Shown piece by piece: positions 29,901 to 38,210 of a DNA stretch of 64,000 nt. A program made the translations under genes and the position numbers. Location: NCBI GenBank assembly GCA_030374805.1, contig JARGSG010000024.1, positions 434,001 through 498,000 of the forward strand, read 5' to 3'. The DNA is from Gracilaria gracilis. Lineage: Eukaryota; Rhodophyta; Florideophyceae; Gracilariales; Gracilariaceae. Numbering within the stretch: the stretch's first letter is position 1; each line of letters starts with the position of its first letter. Below the pieces are notes generated by a model. That model worked only from the letters and a program-made list of their open reading frames with translations, did not search any database and was not told where the DNA came from.

Positions 29901-31520
29901 TTGGAAGCGACAAAGTCGGCATTTGCACAGGAATGCATTAATTTGAGGGAGGAACGCGAGAGTGAAGCTAGGCAGTATGAAGATGAAATAGATCGCTTGA
30001 GTGGCGAGCTGCAGGTTGTTGAAAGAAAAATGCGAGATTCGGAACAAGCGATGAAGGCAAGTTATGAGAATCTGGAATCAGAAAAGCGGGATGTGGACCT
30101 CCGTTTAGAGATGAAAATTTCTGAGTTAGAGAGCGAGAAGGATTCCAACGGTCGGCTTCGTGAAAAGTACTCTGCCTTGGAAGGCTTGCTCAAGGAAGAA
30201 CGTGAAAGAGCCGAAGAAGAAGTTGCGTCTCTCACTACTGAAAAGAACGAGCTTATTCGAACAATAGAAAAACGGAAAGCTCAACGAGAAATCATTCAAA
30301 GGAATCTGGACCGTGTCAACGCGGAGCTAGAGATAACAAAGGACTCTCTCCGAAAAGAAGAGCAGGCGAAGCGAGAAATTGCGAAGGAAAACCGGTCGAA
30401 CCTGTCGTTGGTCACATCACTGCGCGCCCAGAGGGAAATGCTCGAAGGCGAAGTTCAACAAGCCAATGAGAAGCTGAGACGTACCCAAGCAACTTTGAAG
30501 GAGGAAGCGGAATGCAAGGAAATTCTAGAACGTGAGAATGAAGATTTCCTCTCCACTATCGAGTCCCTTGAAAGCACAAGCAAAGGTCTTAGGGAAGATC
30601 TGGCAATGGAGAGACAAGCTGTTGCCCATGGTAATGACAGAATACTGCAGCTTGAGGAAACCGTGTCTGAAAATAAGGGACGGATACTGGAGCTTCAAGC
30701 AACGATTGATGTAAAGGAAGATGACCTGAGAGACTTGCTTTCCACGAAGAGCAGACAAGAGGACTCAATAAAGGAGCTGCGAAGGACGTTGGCAAAAGCA
30801 GAATCAAGCAGAGATGAGTTTGAACAGAATAATGAGGATCTGAGGGAATGGGTGTCTGATTTGGAGAAACAGGCAAACGAGCTTGAAAACGCAATGGTGA
30901 AGTTTGAAGAATTGGAAAAAAGTCTAAGAGAGACTTCGGACTTGCAGCGACAAACCGCGGATGAAAACGCGAAGATACGTGAAGAATTGAAAGAAAACAA
31001 GGACAGTTTGTCGAGAATGCAAGTACAGCTGCAGCAGAGCATCAGAGAGAAGGAAAGCGCTGAAGCGGCGCGCGAATCCGCGCAACGCAGATCTGATGAA
31101 CTTGAAGGGCGCATCCGCGATATCAGAGAAGAACAGCTTGCCAAGTTCAGCACATCTGAGGAGGCGATTCGCGAGAAGGCACAACGTTGTGCTTCGCTGG
31201 AAACATCTTTGGCGATTGCGGAACGGGAATTGGCAGAGCTGGCTTCGGTTTCAGACGAACTGTTTGGGGTGAAGACGACTCTGAGACAGAGAGATGCAGA
31301 CCTGGAATCTCTAAGAATACGTACTGAAGGCGCTGAGAGACGCGGGGAGGAACTGCTGACAGAGCTGGCTAAGGCGAAGGGCGAGATTAGGGAGTTGAGG
31401 GAAAGTGGTGGGGGTAGTGGATTGCGGTCGCTTGAAGAAGAGCACAATGAACTGCTGGTGTACCTGGCGGACCTTGAAGTGGAGGTGACGCGACTAAAGG
31501 AAGAACTGGGGAGGGATTGA
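23925..31520 (+). CDS. USO1: giant Uso1/p115 vesicle-tethering golgin
   Basis: This single exon encodes 2531 residues. The N-terminus is the p115/Uso1 start (MNYLSGALRYV, then DRRTAIQQLNEAAK and IKIIYAVLEQDNEYDETIKAALDLLITIC). It is followed by the armadillo-like head to about residue 700, including SVAFISNFLKEALVGWPDVADAAGVFYAASLVSW. From about residue 775 to the end it is nearly continuous coiled coil rich in Glu/Lys/Leu. The last residues (EEEHNELLVYLADLEVEVTRLKEELG) match the conserved p115 C-terminal LLVLLAD region, so both ends of the family are present. p115 tethers COPII and COPI vesicles at the cis-Golgi under Rab1. The family is usually about 960 residues in animals and 1790 in yeast, so this tether is exceptionally long. 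The frame is open from a GTG at 23898; the ATG at 23925 matches the family start. Confidence 0.93.
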   Translation: MNYLSGALRYVAGGESDAQSVVPRLVDRIKTSVLPVDRRTAIQQLNEAAKQSPHTQKQVGSLGIKIIYAVLEQDNEYDETIKAALDLLITICGTLEPSSSPEKLSEEEQRRIGESSAVVAKENVDTFLALPDAISLILQQLGKHDFYIKFGTIELLTAMAANSRATLQAALLSSSQGVPRVCDMLDDSDRHIRVNAVLLLSTLCEKSAEICKIVAFAGVLEKLFVLLETLSAEVSMDDFSSDVVDKDNLEAAIFVHDILLVVHNLLVGTPRTKTFLRDTGCVPKLVSLLQRTSIDAGLITSETSTPSGGSTSTGTKTAFESQAERNLLLSLQCVSSMVEGTDEESVRLRKDLFTSNIFWTLLNLGFSTMSPSSSSELGLEIRLTSLKTIALLVRGLDEFRTTFNSSAFAVANGDKAMSPQLIALKTMLKEHSSAVRAAAYTLLRDSFVVDPGLDLPSTILLNAMTSSSGTTTFVGESRNLSLSSLSSAGDLASPSNSVAFISNFLKEALVGWPDVADAAGVFYAASLVSWVVNRIQGARERLLGCYVNGSSLLPQVLRTIGKLERERGPPEIRISLFSLACVWLYESPSAVSAFLSSAMNLPLLVDTIKRTGTRGDIAEVHTRGLAAVLLGICLLTTEDASDAANQGGFLSDGGPSTVIPRETVANVIRNRVGVAEFTACLDDLLEAKSFKAGDAYSSPWNFVQSLMALEKKTGFLSSSGNLGHENWYADGILHVVGNVYERVGARALDLVSPPAMPSRAMNGHTTEHINSSKEHAVLADSARDEVLNSYKEFIRDQDVSLNSARQEISTLKSALQEAQTELDSKSSQMSASKGAENFRSVLEEKERLTVERESLRSLLEEKESDFTALSEAYASLEEEQALSGQSSALDNNAALSAEIHRLRSQYDLLKRSLEEELRGKEEISHRALLLDNVVKDREMELISLTNELEALRSGVAPTNVESFDNQRRADVAEAKLRACQSDLELLQKTFTDLETRMKIAEMERNDALSSLSTMQQSHGEMEVEIGKLRAARLKEMKESRESSAAASASKQQEVISLRRRLAEVEEELQQERNNVRDSPAYEQAQALEQLRNDYQRMHESTEKLKAELFDTRQAVGEWQRRAQGSESIKEQQFSEINRLSHYVQGLESQVRSLSETVQAQNHASNVVSSRVEELQQQCAEAEESRQRTEDESRTLKDELASRTEQSIRLSGQVFEIEEERSKLEERNQALLSRMEALQSELNDTRKEHSSEGMQNEGLMEKIKTLSEQLDVAKETVADSKDRESLLQAKLGDRDSIAAKAGALESALVEIQGKNNDLRREIDELNEKMLSQNEAEEAKRTLTLEVVSLRQALEESEQRIISQSRDQIANSSAVMVSERDEAVQKLREKDDELALAIESLREAKDQLATAASEITDLQKQVREVETVLSVVQMEREQLAEECEQNKKELERLTPSGESTARLTQLEEELRSCERKRADTAAELASLVAACKLSEKQSNEMTKEIEFARQIQVEYDQTVSRLHDALHRDSIAQQVQGVVSAIVMNAAHAVESERRNQELADALSSQHKLSEENSNLQVQLKLNVEKRADMQAIISGQEQAVAECSDYKKKLAEMSSKVDSLQQVVDEGSKLKEALETARLVEERLREENQSINAHISELQSRFAGSTTETSAQPHSDASASETSSNRIYELEEALRDAARTVAATNLELIAAQGLLVEISADKSSMHAQLINARQAIDDLKKQSDENKHVVVKSAAVSEISEADHLSSDVPGIASVADQTVELSQRLDCANADAGNLRSALSNSMTEASSALDLVMGIHESVKTIEHRLKESESSLSHSRSTEEELRKELWTLKQKTEEEKEENQKERKEAEEALKEIVRSKEEAVQGLEEKIHILKSSFESNSESLEAQIQRQETLLEEAKSKLKEGETELDQAYTNIKQLEGKTKELEESEYKLTLSLNTTENQVQVLQEEERLRKLRLVESQNARKNLEASLEATKSAFAQECINLREERESEARQYEDEIDRLSGELQVVERKMRDSEQAMKASYENLESEKRDVDLRLEMKISELESEKDSNGRLREKYSALEGLLKEERERAEEEVASLTTEKNELIRTIEKRKAQREIIQRNLDRVNAELEITKDSLRKEEQAKREIAKENRSNLSLVTSLRAQREMLEGEVQQANEKLRRTQATLKEEAECKEILERENEDFLSTIESLESTSKGLREDLAMERQAVAHGNDRILQLEETVSENKGRILELQATIDVKEDDLRDLLSTKSRQEDSIKELRRTLAKAESSRDEFEQNNEDLREWVSDLEKQANELENAMVKFEELEKSLRETSDLQRQTADENAKIREELKENKDSLSRMQVQLQQSIREKESAEAARESAQRRSDELEGRIRDIREEQLAKFSTSEEAIREKAQRCASLETSLAIAERELAELASVSDELFGVKTTLRQRDADLESLRIRTEGAERRGEELLTELAKAKGEIRELRESGGGSGLRSLEEEHNELLVYLADLEVEVTRLKEELGRD

Positions 31521-31616
31521 TGCGAATGCGGATAGCAGTTACGAACTAATTTGTTGATTGCAAATGTAAAAGTGAGTTAGAAGTACAAAGAGTACAAAAG
31601 TTTTGTTGTACGTGAT

Positions 31617-32297
31617 CTAGTCATCCGACATGGAGTACGATACGCATGCGCTGACGTCGTGCACCGAAGTTGAAAAAGAACGCAAGGTGACTTGTTGCGC
31701 GTTGGGAATGATCCTCGGTCCGGTCTCTTGCCACTTGGCGGGGGTTTGAATGCTCTTGTCGGTGTAGATAAGCATGTCGAACGAGCAGGCCTCGTCGAGA
31801 ATGGGTAGGAAGGCGACGCTTGCACTGATCTGTCGAATGATGGCCTGTATCTCCGCCATGATAGTGGCCTGTTTCTTACTAGCCGTCGGCGAAGCACCAT
31901 CGGAAGCGTCAGCAACGTTGACATCAAACGCCCAGCGTTCCAAAACTTTCTTGGTGGCGGCGGACGCAATGACAACGACGACACGACGTAGCGACGACGT
32001 GTGTAGCCAGTTGCGCATCTGCGTGAGCACGTTCTGAAGGAAGCGCTGCACATCGGCGTCCGTGCTGAGGTACACGGTGACGCCGTACTTTTGCGCCGGT
32101 GAAAACGTCTCCGGCGGATACACGCCGCGCAGATACAGCAGCGTGTTGACGCCGTACGAGAAGAAGTCAGCCACCAGATCGGCCGAGCCCGACAGCGAGA
32201 TGGAGTGTTCGGCCGTGGGCGCCGCGGCGGTGGCCGTGGGGGTGGCCGTGGGCGCGGGCGTGGGAGTGGGCGTGGGTTGCTGCGGCGGTGGCGCCAT
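31617..32297 (-). CDS. MAD2: MAD2 spindle checkpoint protein (HORMA)
   Basis: This encodes 226 residues from the ATG at 32297. The HORMA domain is complete, from SISLSGSADLVADFFSYGVNTLLYLRGVYPPETF through VTVYLSTDADVQRFLQNVLTQM, SSLRRVVVVI and EVLERW-like KVLERWAFDV, to the safety-belt end VTLRSFSTSVHDVSACVSYSM. MAD2 inhibits CDC20-APC/C until kinetochores attach. The only oddity is a short N-terminal tail of Pro-Thr/Ala-Thr repeats (about 30 residues) that other MAD2 proteins lack; this may be a simple-sequence expansion. The frame is open upstream to a GTG at 32546. The 3' end is convergent with the Uso1 gene, about 95 bases away. Confidence 0.93.
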   Translation of the reverse strand: MAPPPQQPTPTPTPAPTATPTATAAAPTAEHSISLSGSADLVADFFSYGVNTLLYLRGVYPPETFSPAQKYGVTVYLSTDADVQRFLQNVLTQMRNWLHTSSLRRVVVVIASAATKKVLERWAFDVNVADASDGASPTASKKQATIMAEIQAIIRQISASVAFLPILDEACSFDMLIYTDKSIQTPAKWQETGPRIIPNAQQVTLRSFSTSVHDVSACVSYSMSDD

Positions 32298-32905
32298 GAT
32301 GACGAACAGCGGACGTGCGGAGAGATCCGAACGCAACGTAAGATAGACGATGTGAATGGAAGCGGCGGAAGAAAGTGGGCGCGGGCTACGCAGCTCGCAC
32401 TTCTGCGCGCGCAGACGCGAGCAATATTGGCGCGAAAGGCAAGCCACCCGGCTGCACGGTGGCCACGTGCATGGGCGGCGGGCAGGCAGCGGCGGCCGCA
32501 CGCGCGACGCGCACGCGGCGCTCGCAGTGACGTGCGCGACGGCCACAGTTGAGGGCCATCACAACGCATGGCGCGTTTTACGAGCGGTGAACGGGGCTCG
32601 TACTCGTGCGCTTCAAGCGCGCGCAGGCCCGTTTAATACGCGCTGCCGCCGCGTGGCGCCGTTCACCTGCTCCACTGTGGGCCGCGCTTGGTGGAGTGCT
32701 GCGCGAGCGCCGTTCACCGTTTCTTGCTTTGCGCTACGCTGCACTTCGCCGCTGTCGGTCGCTTCGTTCGCGTTGCTGTTCGTTCTTTCTTGTTTGCATC
32801 CTTGCTACCCTTCCTGTTAGCATTCTTCCTTGCATTCTTCCTTGCCTTCTTCCTTGCCTTCTTCCTTGCCTTCTTTCTTGCCTTCGTCCCGTCCCGCCGT
32901 TCCAC
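32298..32905. promoter_or_regulatory. divergent promoter region MAD2 / F-box with a 12-bp tandem repeat
   Basis: This GC-rich interval lies between divergent starts. From 32821 to about 32885 it contains five to six copies of a 12-bp pyrimidine unit (CCTTGCCTTCTT and variants) directly upstream of the F-box ATG. The open frame through the repeat reads ILPCLLPCLLPC but begins at GTG (32606), so it is probably untranslated. Confidence 0.6.
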
Positions 32906-34018
32906 ATGAGGCGAACCGCGCCCATCTCGTCACTGCCGCGCTCGCGAAAGCGTCCGCGATGCGCCGCTCTTTATCCGCCCTCCTGCGCGCCGCCAGCGCG
33001 CGCGAAGAGGATGTGCGTGCCGCGCACCCCCTCCTTACCTCTGGACGTATGGCACAACGTCGCCAGTCACTTGCCTCCCGCCGCGCTCGCCAATCTCGCC
33101 GCCACCGGCTCGCAATGGCGTCCCATCGCCGTCAACGCGCTGCACCGAAAGCTGTGGCACGCCCTCTTTCCCAACGCTGCGTACGACGCACGGCAGGCCG
33201 CAGCGCTGGCGCGCGTCTTGTCGCTGTTGTGTGCGGCGCCTTCGATGCGCGCAAAGCGTGTTGGCAGACAGATTGCTTTGATGTGTCGACTTGGTGATGC
33301 CTATGCAGATCTCCTTTTGCCCGTCACCGTTTGCTTTACCAAGAACCATGCCGCTCGTTTCTTGCATGTTGATGCTTGTCATTTGTCCAAATTACCGTTG
33401 GCAAAGGTCACTACGCGCTCGAGCACCAGGCACTTTCCGGCGCTTCATTTGCCGCACGTTTACTCTTACCTTGATACGGAAAGGAAAGGGCCTTCGTATC
33501 CCCTGGCGTCCATTCTACGCGCCGCTCTGGCTACGCATTGTGACCTTCATCGCGTCATCCCGCATCTGCGCAAGGCCGTCCGTGATGACGAACGCTGTTA
33601 TCACCGCGCTGTCATCGCCGACAGTCTCATTCACACGCTGGCGTCAAAGTACCGATTCGGCACGGAGCAACTGGACTACTGTCTGGAAGCGTGTGCGCAG
33701 GTCAAGGAGTTCCGCCGCGGAGCGTGGGAGAAAGATTATGAACAATATGCACCTTTAGTAACTCGACTGGTGCAACTACACTCGTCGCTGGAACCTTGCT
33801 ATCGCTTCCTACTCAAGACGGACGGCCATGCTAGACTCAAGGCAAAGCGACTCATCACAAAGTTGATGCGTATGGGTTCGTTTTGCGTGCCCACGTTCGC
33901 CAGAACGCTTCAGGCAAACCTGTGGTGGGCTAGAAGCGATGAGAATCTAGCTAAGATGAAAAGAGAAATGCGAAAGTGCCATGTGACACGCAGTCGAGCC
34001 TCCACCGTGGCCAGTTGA
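32906..34018 (+). CDS. F-box-like protein
   Basis: This encodes 370 residues from the ATG at 32906. After a basic N-terminus with several Arg/Lys-Arg clusters (possible nuclear signal), residues about 38 to 85 look like an F-box: PSLPLDVWHNVASHLPPAALANLAATGSQWRPIAVNALHRKLWHALFP. The F-box would bind SKP1 and make this a substrate receptor of an SCF ubiquitin ligase. The remaining 280 residues are helical and charged without a repeat I recognise (no LRR, Kelch or WD40), so the substrate is unknown. Confidence 0.68.
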   Translation: MRRTAPISSLPRSRKRPRCAALYPPSCAPPARAKRMCVPRTPSLPLDVWHNVASHLPPAALANLAATGSQWRPIAVNALHRKLWHALFPNAAYDARQAAALARVLSLLCAAPSMRAKRVGRQIALMCRLGDAYADLLLPVTVCFTKNHAARFLHVDACHLSKLPLAKVTTRSSTRHFPALHLPHVYSYLDTERKGPSYPLASILRAALATHCDLHRVIPHLRKAVRDDERCYHRAVIADSLIHTLASKYRFGTEQLDYCLEACAQVKEFRRGAWEKDYEQYAPLVTRLVQLHSSLEPCYRFLLKTDGHARLKAKRLITKLMRMGSFCVPTFARTLQANLWWARSDENLAKMKREMRKCHVTRSRASTVAS

Positions 34019-34705
34019 TCGTACAACGCTTTAGAGATTGGTCGAACACGCTTTCTGGCTACAGGTGTTGTAAAGCTTGTGAAGGTTCACATGGTTGTCT
34101 ATGTACTGGCGGCAGGTAGAGCATGGTCTCCAATTTGTGGATGCCGTTGTTGATCCGTCTCATCTGTGGGATCTCACTCTGGCGGAGACAGCGCTCGAAG
34201 CATGCCGGAGACGACGGGCGGTGGAAACGCCCAAACGATGGCGTGCGTCCAGGTGGCGCCGGCCTGTCACAGATGTTTGTTGCCAGCGCTGATTCAATCT
34301 GCGAATCAAATGGCGCCCCGTTCGCGCAGATTATGTGCCCTTCGCGTTCCGCCACTTTTTGCTCCGTTTTGGCGGCTTACAAGCGCACCGTTCGTCTTAA
34401 CCGGTCCTGGGGGCGCGCCCCGTCGGCGCCGCCGGCCCGCCCCGGTTGGACCGCTTGATTGGCTGGTGCTCTTCGTCGCGCGACGCCTGTCGCTGTGTTG
34501 GCGGCGCACGCTGAAGTTGCGGAGCGCTTTGACGCTTCTCTTGCCGTGGCGCCTTCCTACGCCTCCGTTCTCCACTTCGTCGCCCGCTTTGCGATACACC
34601 CGTCATCGCCCTCCTGAGTGGCACATTTTCCGTGATCGTCGCTCCGTGAATTTTCGGCACCGTTTCACAACGTGCCCCGCGTCGCACCCGTGTTTCTTCA
34701 ACGCC
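34019..34705. other. intergenic region upstream of the probable MED30 gene
   Basis: No separate gene is supported. An open frame from a GTG at 34166 runs in the same frame into the downstream gene, but its Arg/Pro/Cys composition looks non-coding, so I treat this as upstream region and leader. The F-box 3' UTR lies at the left. Confidence 0.4.
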
Positions 34706-34828
34706 ATGCAGCAGTCGTCCATGCAGCAATCGTCCATGCAGCAATCGTCCATGCAGCAGTCGTCCATGCAGCAGTCGTCCATGCAACAGTCGTCCGCGCA
34801 GCAGTCGTCCATGCAGCAGTCGTCCCAG
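34706..34828 (+). repeat. 15-bp in-frame tandem repeat (MQQSS)n
   Basis: Eight tandem copies of ATGCAGCARTCGTCC encode MQQSS. The seventh has GCG in place of ATG. Nearly every unit offers an in-frame ATG. Confidence 0.9.
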
Positions 34829-35352
34829 CAACCTGACCTTAAGTTGCTGGTACACAACGCGCGGCTTGAGCTGGACGCTATTCTGGCCACGTTGAAACAG
34901 GTGCTTACTTTTGTTGCTGTACGTTTTTCCATACCTTCCTCCGCCAGTCAGAGTTACTAACTTGTTTACCGTAGAACGGCGAGCATGACGCCGAACGAAC
35001 AGAACGATCCACGCGTACTGCGAACGGACCATCTGCGCAGGCTACCGTTTCCAATGAAAATCGTTCATTGGAACCCGTCATGCAACGCTTCCAAAGTCTG
35101 CGTACCGCCGTCGCAAACGCCGTTGCCGTGCATGCTGCAATGGTTGCCAGCGCTGAGCAGGAAGAGAAATTGGTTACTTCGCAACAACGCGCTGCGCTTG
35201 TCGAGCAGAAGCGATGCTTGGTGGATGAGATTCGTGTTAAGAATGATAAGATCAAACTGCTTATTGACGAACTGCGTGACTTACATCGTGATATTGCAGT
35301 CTTGGTCAGTACCTACTTTCATGCCGCGCCTACCACCCGACAAAAGAAGTGA
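34706..35352 (+). CDS. probable Mediator subunit 30, one intron
   Basis: Two exons (34706 to 34900 and 34975 to 35352) give 190 residues. The intron ends with a yeast-like TTACTAAC branch site (about 34953 to 34960) and TTTACCGTAG. The donor is either GTGCTTAC at 34901 or GTACGT at 34919; both keep the frame, and the second adds six residues. The first exon starts with eight MQQSS pentapeptides (one reads AQQSS), then LKLLVHNARLELDAILATLKQ. The second has a coiled coil ending CLVDEIRVKNDKIKLLIDELRDLHRDIAVLV, which resembles the C-terminal MED30 helix (KN..IK.LID.LRDL..DI). MED30 is a metazoan/plant-type Mediator head subunit. The family call rests on that helix only. Confidence 0.55.
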
Positions 35353-35912
35353 TCGCTATTCGTCTTCATGATGACCGTCCACTCCAGCCGTGCTGCACAT
35401 AATCCTAACTTGCTTTGTCGAATAAACCTGCAAACAGTGACGCATAAATTCATTCTGCCACACATCTTGCGTCGAGCTCTTTTCTCCTTATGCTCTTATC
35501 TCTCTCTCTCTTGTTAGTTTAGCTTTATGTAAGTCTACTCAGCTTGGGAAAAAATGAATGCAAAACTGCAATGGTGGTGCCTTTTCTCTTTCTCTCTCTC
35601 ATTTATGAAACGCGTACGTGAATTACTCGTACGCGGGGGTATGCTAAGAACCCCAACAACCTATAACACTTATCTCTACACCGTAGCCACAAACCACAAA
35701 TCAGTAGCCGTGCTACACTCACGGGGCTATAATATGGTACAAAGAAAGTATTAGGTACCTAAGGTGTTTTCGACCGCAGAAGCGTTTCGTTTGCGACGAT
35801 AATCGCCTTCTTCTTCACTGAACCTCTCCATTCAACCTCTAGAGCTCGCCGCGTAAGGTGTACACCACGACAAGGCGCTTCGCATGTACCGCTTTTGTCG
35901 CCATGGTGCCTT
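35353..35912. other. intergenic region with polyA signal and a dispersed repeat copy
   Basis: AATAAA at 35421 is the likely polyadenylation signal of the MED30-like gene. CT-rich stretches lie near 35500 and 35590. From 35602 to 35690 lies one copy of a dispersed repeat whose other copy is inverted at 38522 to 38620. No gene is supported. Confidence 0.55.
35602..35690 (+). repeat. dispersed repeat, copy 1
   Basis: This copy contains ATGAAACGCGTACGTG, GTACGCGGGGGTATGCTAAGAA, CAACCTATAACAC and CCGTAGCCAC in order. The same blocks occur with about 70% identity (by eye) on the opposite strand at 38522 to 38620, so the two copies bracket the tRNase Z gene as an inverted pair. Confidence 0.6.
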
Positions 35913-38210
35913 TTAGTCTCCTGCTTTCGACCCCAGCTGTTCAACCGGCACGTCATCTGGAAATGTGTCTCGCAGTGCCGCCGTGATCCTCGGCAGATCT
36001 TCTAGCCTTGTCAGGTCTACACACATTAGATCACAGGCAACTGTTGCTCTACTTTCATACAACTTTTGCAACACCTTGTTGTCCAGCATGGGAATTCTTG
36101 GATACCGCTGTGAGAAATGAGTCAGTATCGTTCTCCAAGCTTTCATTTTGTTTGCACACACATCTAGTGCTTCACTCGTGGTGCAGTGTCTCTTCTCTAT
36201 TGCCTCAGCTGACATTTCATCTTCAAGAGTGGCCTCGTGGATCGCAAGCGTTGCGAATTTGCCCGCTTCTGCTAAAGCTTTGCAAGGTCTTGTATCACCA
36301 GAATACACAATCTTCCAGCCATACACGCTGTCTTTGACCACCACGCCATAAGAGGAGGGACAATGAATTACATCCACGCATCCAAGTTCGAATCCGAACG
36401 TGTCCGCAAAAATCTTCGTCTCTGGCGCCTGAGGGTCTGTCAAAGCGCCCGCGTCAAAAAAGCGAAAGCTTCTCTGTTCCTCGGGTAATCGGTCCAGCAT
36501 AGTAACTTTGGTAGCTGCTTGGAAAGTCTTCAGCCATTGTCCCAAATACGAAGGCCCGACAATTATCAGCTGCGGCCCGTGTCGAAATTCTTCATGTCTT
36601 GTCATTGCCAGGTTCCGTTCATGCAGCAAACACATCAGGCCTAGATGGTGATCTGCGTGCATGTGTGATATGAATATCACTTTCATGGCACACAGTGCAC
36701 GTCGGGCACGTTCTAATCCGAACTGACGCACCATTTGGCCCCATGTCCCCTCGCCGCAATCAAGAAGAATCCCGCCCCGGCCAAATAAATCTATCATAGT
36801 GGAAGAGACATTCCTCTGTTTGCTGGGCAAACACGCACCGGTTCCAAAGAAGCGGACTGCTGTTGACCCAGGGTTAAGTCGTGATATATAACTGGGTGTC
36901 TCACCTTCCGGGCCACCGGGTAGAGGTTCCCCAGCATATGGGGATGGTGCTTCCCTCCATGGCCTCTTCGGATGACCAGGCTTTCTTTGTAAGAAACGAG
37001 GACGAACATTTGACACATCTGGTCCAGAGGCCGCCTTTGGGGAAAGAACATACTTTAGCTTGCATTCAGGGACTAGCCATTTCCCAAGTCGACCCTTGTC
37101 AAGCACGTTTTCTAAAGAATACTTTTGTTCGCTTGAACTTCCACTGGGAACTTTTCTCTCCTCCTGCATTTGATCTGCAGTGAGCTGTCTGGCTTGCTCC
37201 AGGTTTTCTGGCGACCCTGATTCAATAGAATGAGAAGGAAGGGTAAACAGCTCTTTATCGAGCGTGAAATGCAGCAACGCAAGGTCCTCATTCTGCGTGA
37301 AAAATGCAGACCCTCGCGGACTCACTGACGAATGCAGTGGAATATGTCCCACGTCTCTTCCAAACGAATCACACCATTCTCGATAATCCAAGGAGCAAAG
37401 TACTTCTCTCGGCGCTAAGTGGACAAGTAAGCAAACACGCTTGGTCTTTCGTTCTGATGCTCCCTCGTCCTCAAAGAGGTCCAGCTGGCTTGGATTCAAT
37501 ACGTCACATGATACTAGACTGCGGATGTGGTGAACAGTTGGACAAGATATTATAAGTACCAATGGACCCGCAGTCTTTGGAGACATTACTTCTTGCGAGG
37601 TGACTACCCTACCATCGTCAGTGACCACACTTTCACCTTTCTGTAGCTTTCCGAAGTTTTGCCCCTTCTTCACACCAAGCTCTACTGCACGAACAGGATT
37701 GAATTTTCCTCGGACATCTCTTACGCGACAAATATATGACACAGCATCATAGTGAGCCCCAAACCCAAACCCAATCTCCATGTCCCGACGACACTTCACG
37801 GGTACTGCTTGAATGGTTACATTCTCGTCCTTTGTAGCGGGTATTGGTAGAGCGTCGGATTTGGTCGCGATGTGAATCTCTTTCAGTCGCAAACTAAGCA
37901 AAGGCCTGTATGTGAAGCCCCTGGCCGCCTGAACTAAATCTCTTAGTCCTTGTGGTCCAGTTATATCGAGCGATCGTTTTCCAGCATCTGCAACCGTTAG
38001 AAGAAAACCGAAAAGTCCCCCGATGGAGGGTGCCGCCAGAGACGACAAGTATACACCTTTTAGGCGGCCAAACTTCACGCCGTACTCTGCAAAAAGGCGC
38101 TGCGTGCCGTCGCCACATTCAAAAAGATAGCGACTATCATCAAAAAACAGTTGAACACACGAAGCTGTATCCTCAATTCCTGTGCCAATGACTTCAACAA
38201 ATGAATGCAT
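35913..38210 (-). CDS. ELAC2: tRNase Z, long form (ELAC2)
   Basis: This 765-residue protein is the long-form endonuclease that removes 3' trailers from pre-tRNA before CCA addition. Its N-terminal half is the degenerate metallo-lactamase domain (VEVIGTGIEDTASCVQLFFDDSRYLFECGDGTQRLFAEYGVKFGRLKGVYLSSLAAPSIGGLFGFLLT). The C-terminal half is catalytic, with the Zn motif SHMHADHHLGL (about 514 to 522), upstream FGRGGILLDCGEGTWGQMVRQFG, then YSGDTRPC, the HEATLEDEM aspartate/histidine region and LTHFSQRYP. The length and two-domain order are normal. It lacks an obvious mitochondrial presequence, since homology starts almost at Met1. The start is the ATG at 38210. Confidence 0.95.
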   Translation of the reverse strand: MHSFVEVIGTGIEDTASCVQLFFDDSRYLFECGDGTQRLFAEYGVKFGRLKGVYLSSLAAPSIGGLFGFLLTVADAGKRSLDITGPQGLRDLVQAARGFTYRPLLSLRLKEIHIATKSDALPIPATKDENVTIQAVPVKCRRDMEIGFGFGAHYDAVSYICRVRDVRGKFNPVRAVELGVKKGQNFGKLQKGESVVTDDGRVVTSQEVMSPKTAGPLVLIISCPTVHHIRSLVSCDVLNPSQLDLFEDEGASERKTKRVCLLVHLAPREVLCSLDYREWCDSFGRDVGHIPLHSSVSPRGSAFFTQNEDLALLHFTLDKELFTLPSHSIESGSPENLEQARQLTADQMQEERKVPSGSSSEQKYSLENVLDKGRLGKWLVPECKLKYVLSPKAASGPDVSNVRPRFLQRKPGHPKRPWREAPSPYAGEPLPGGPEGETPSYISRLNPGSTAVRFFGTGACLPSKQRNVSSTMIDLFGRGGILLDCGEGTWGQMVRQFGLERARRALCAMKVIFISHMHADHHLGLMCLLHERNLAMTRHEEFRHGPQLIIVGPSYLGQWLKTFQAATKVTMLDRLPEEQRSFRFFDAGALTDPQAPETKIFADTFGFELGCVDVIHCPSSYGVVVKDSVYGWKIVYSGDTRPCKALAEAGKFATLAIHEATLEDEMSAEAIEKRHCTTSEALDVCANKMKAWRTILTHFSQRYPRIPMLDNKVLQKLYESRATVACDLMCVDLTRLEDLPRITAALRDTFPDDVPVEQLGSKAGD

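Noticed and set aside
32606-32905. Leu/Cys-rich extension of the F-box protein (LLPCLLPC repeat)
   Set aside because: Comes from a 12-bp pyrimidine tandem repeat and begins at GTG; better explained as untranslated leader.
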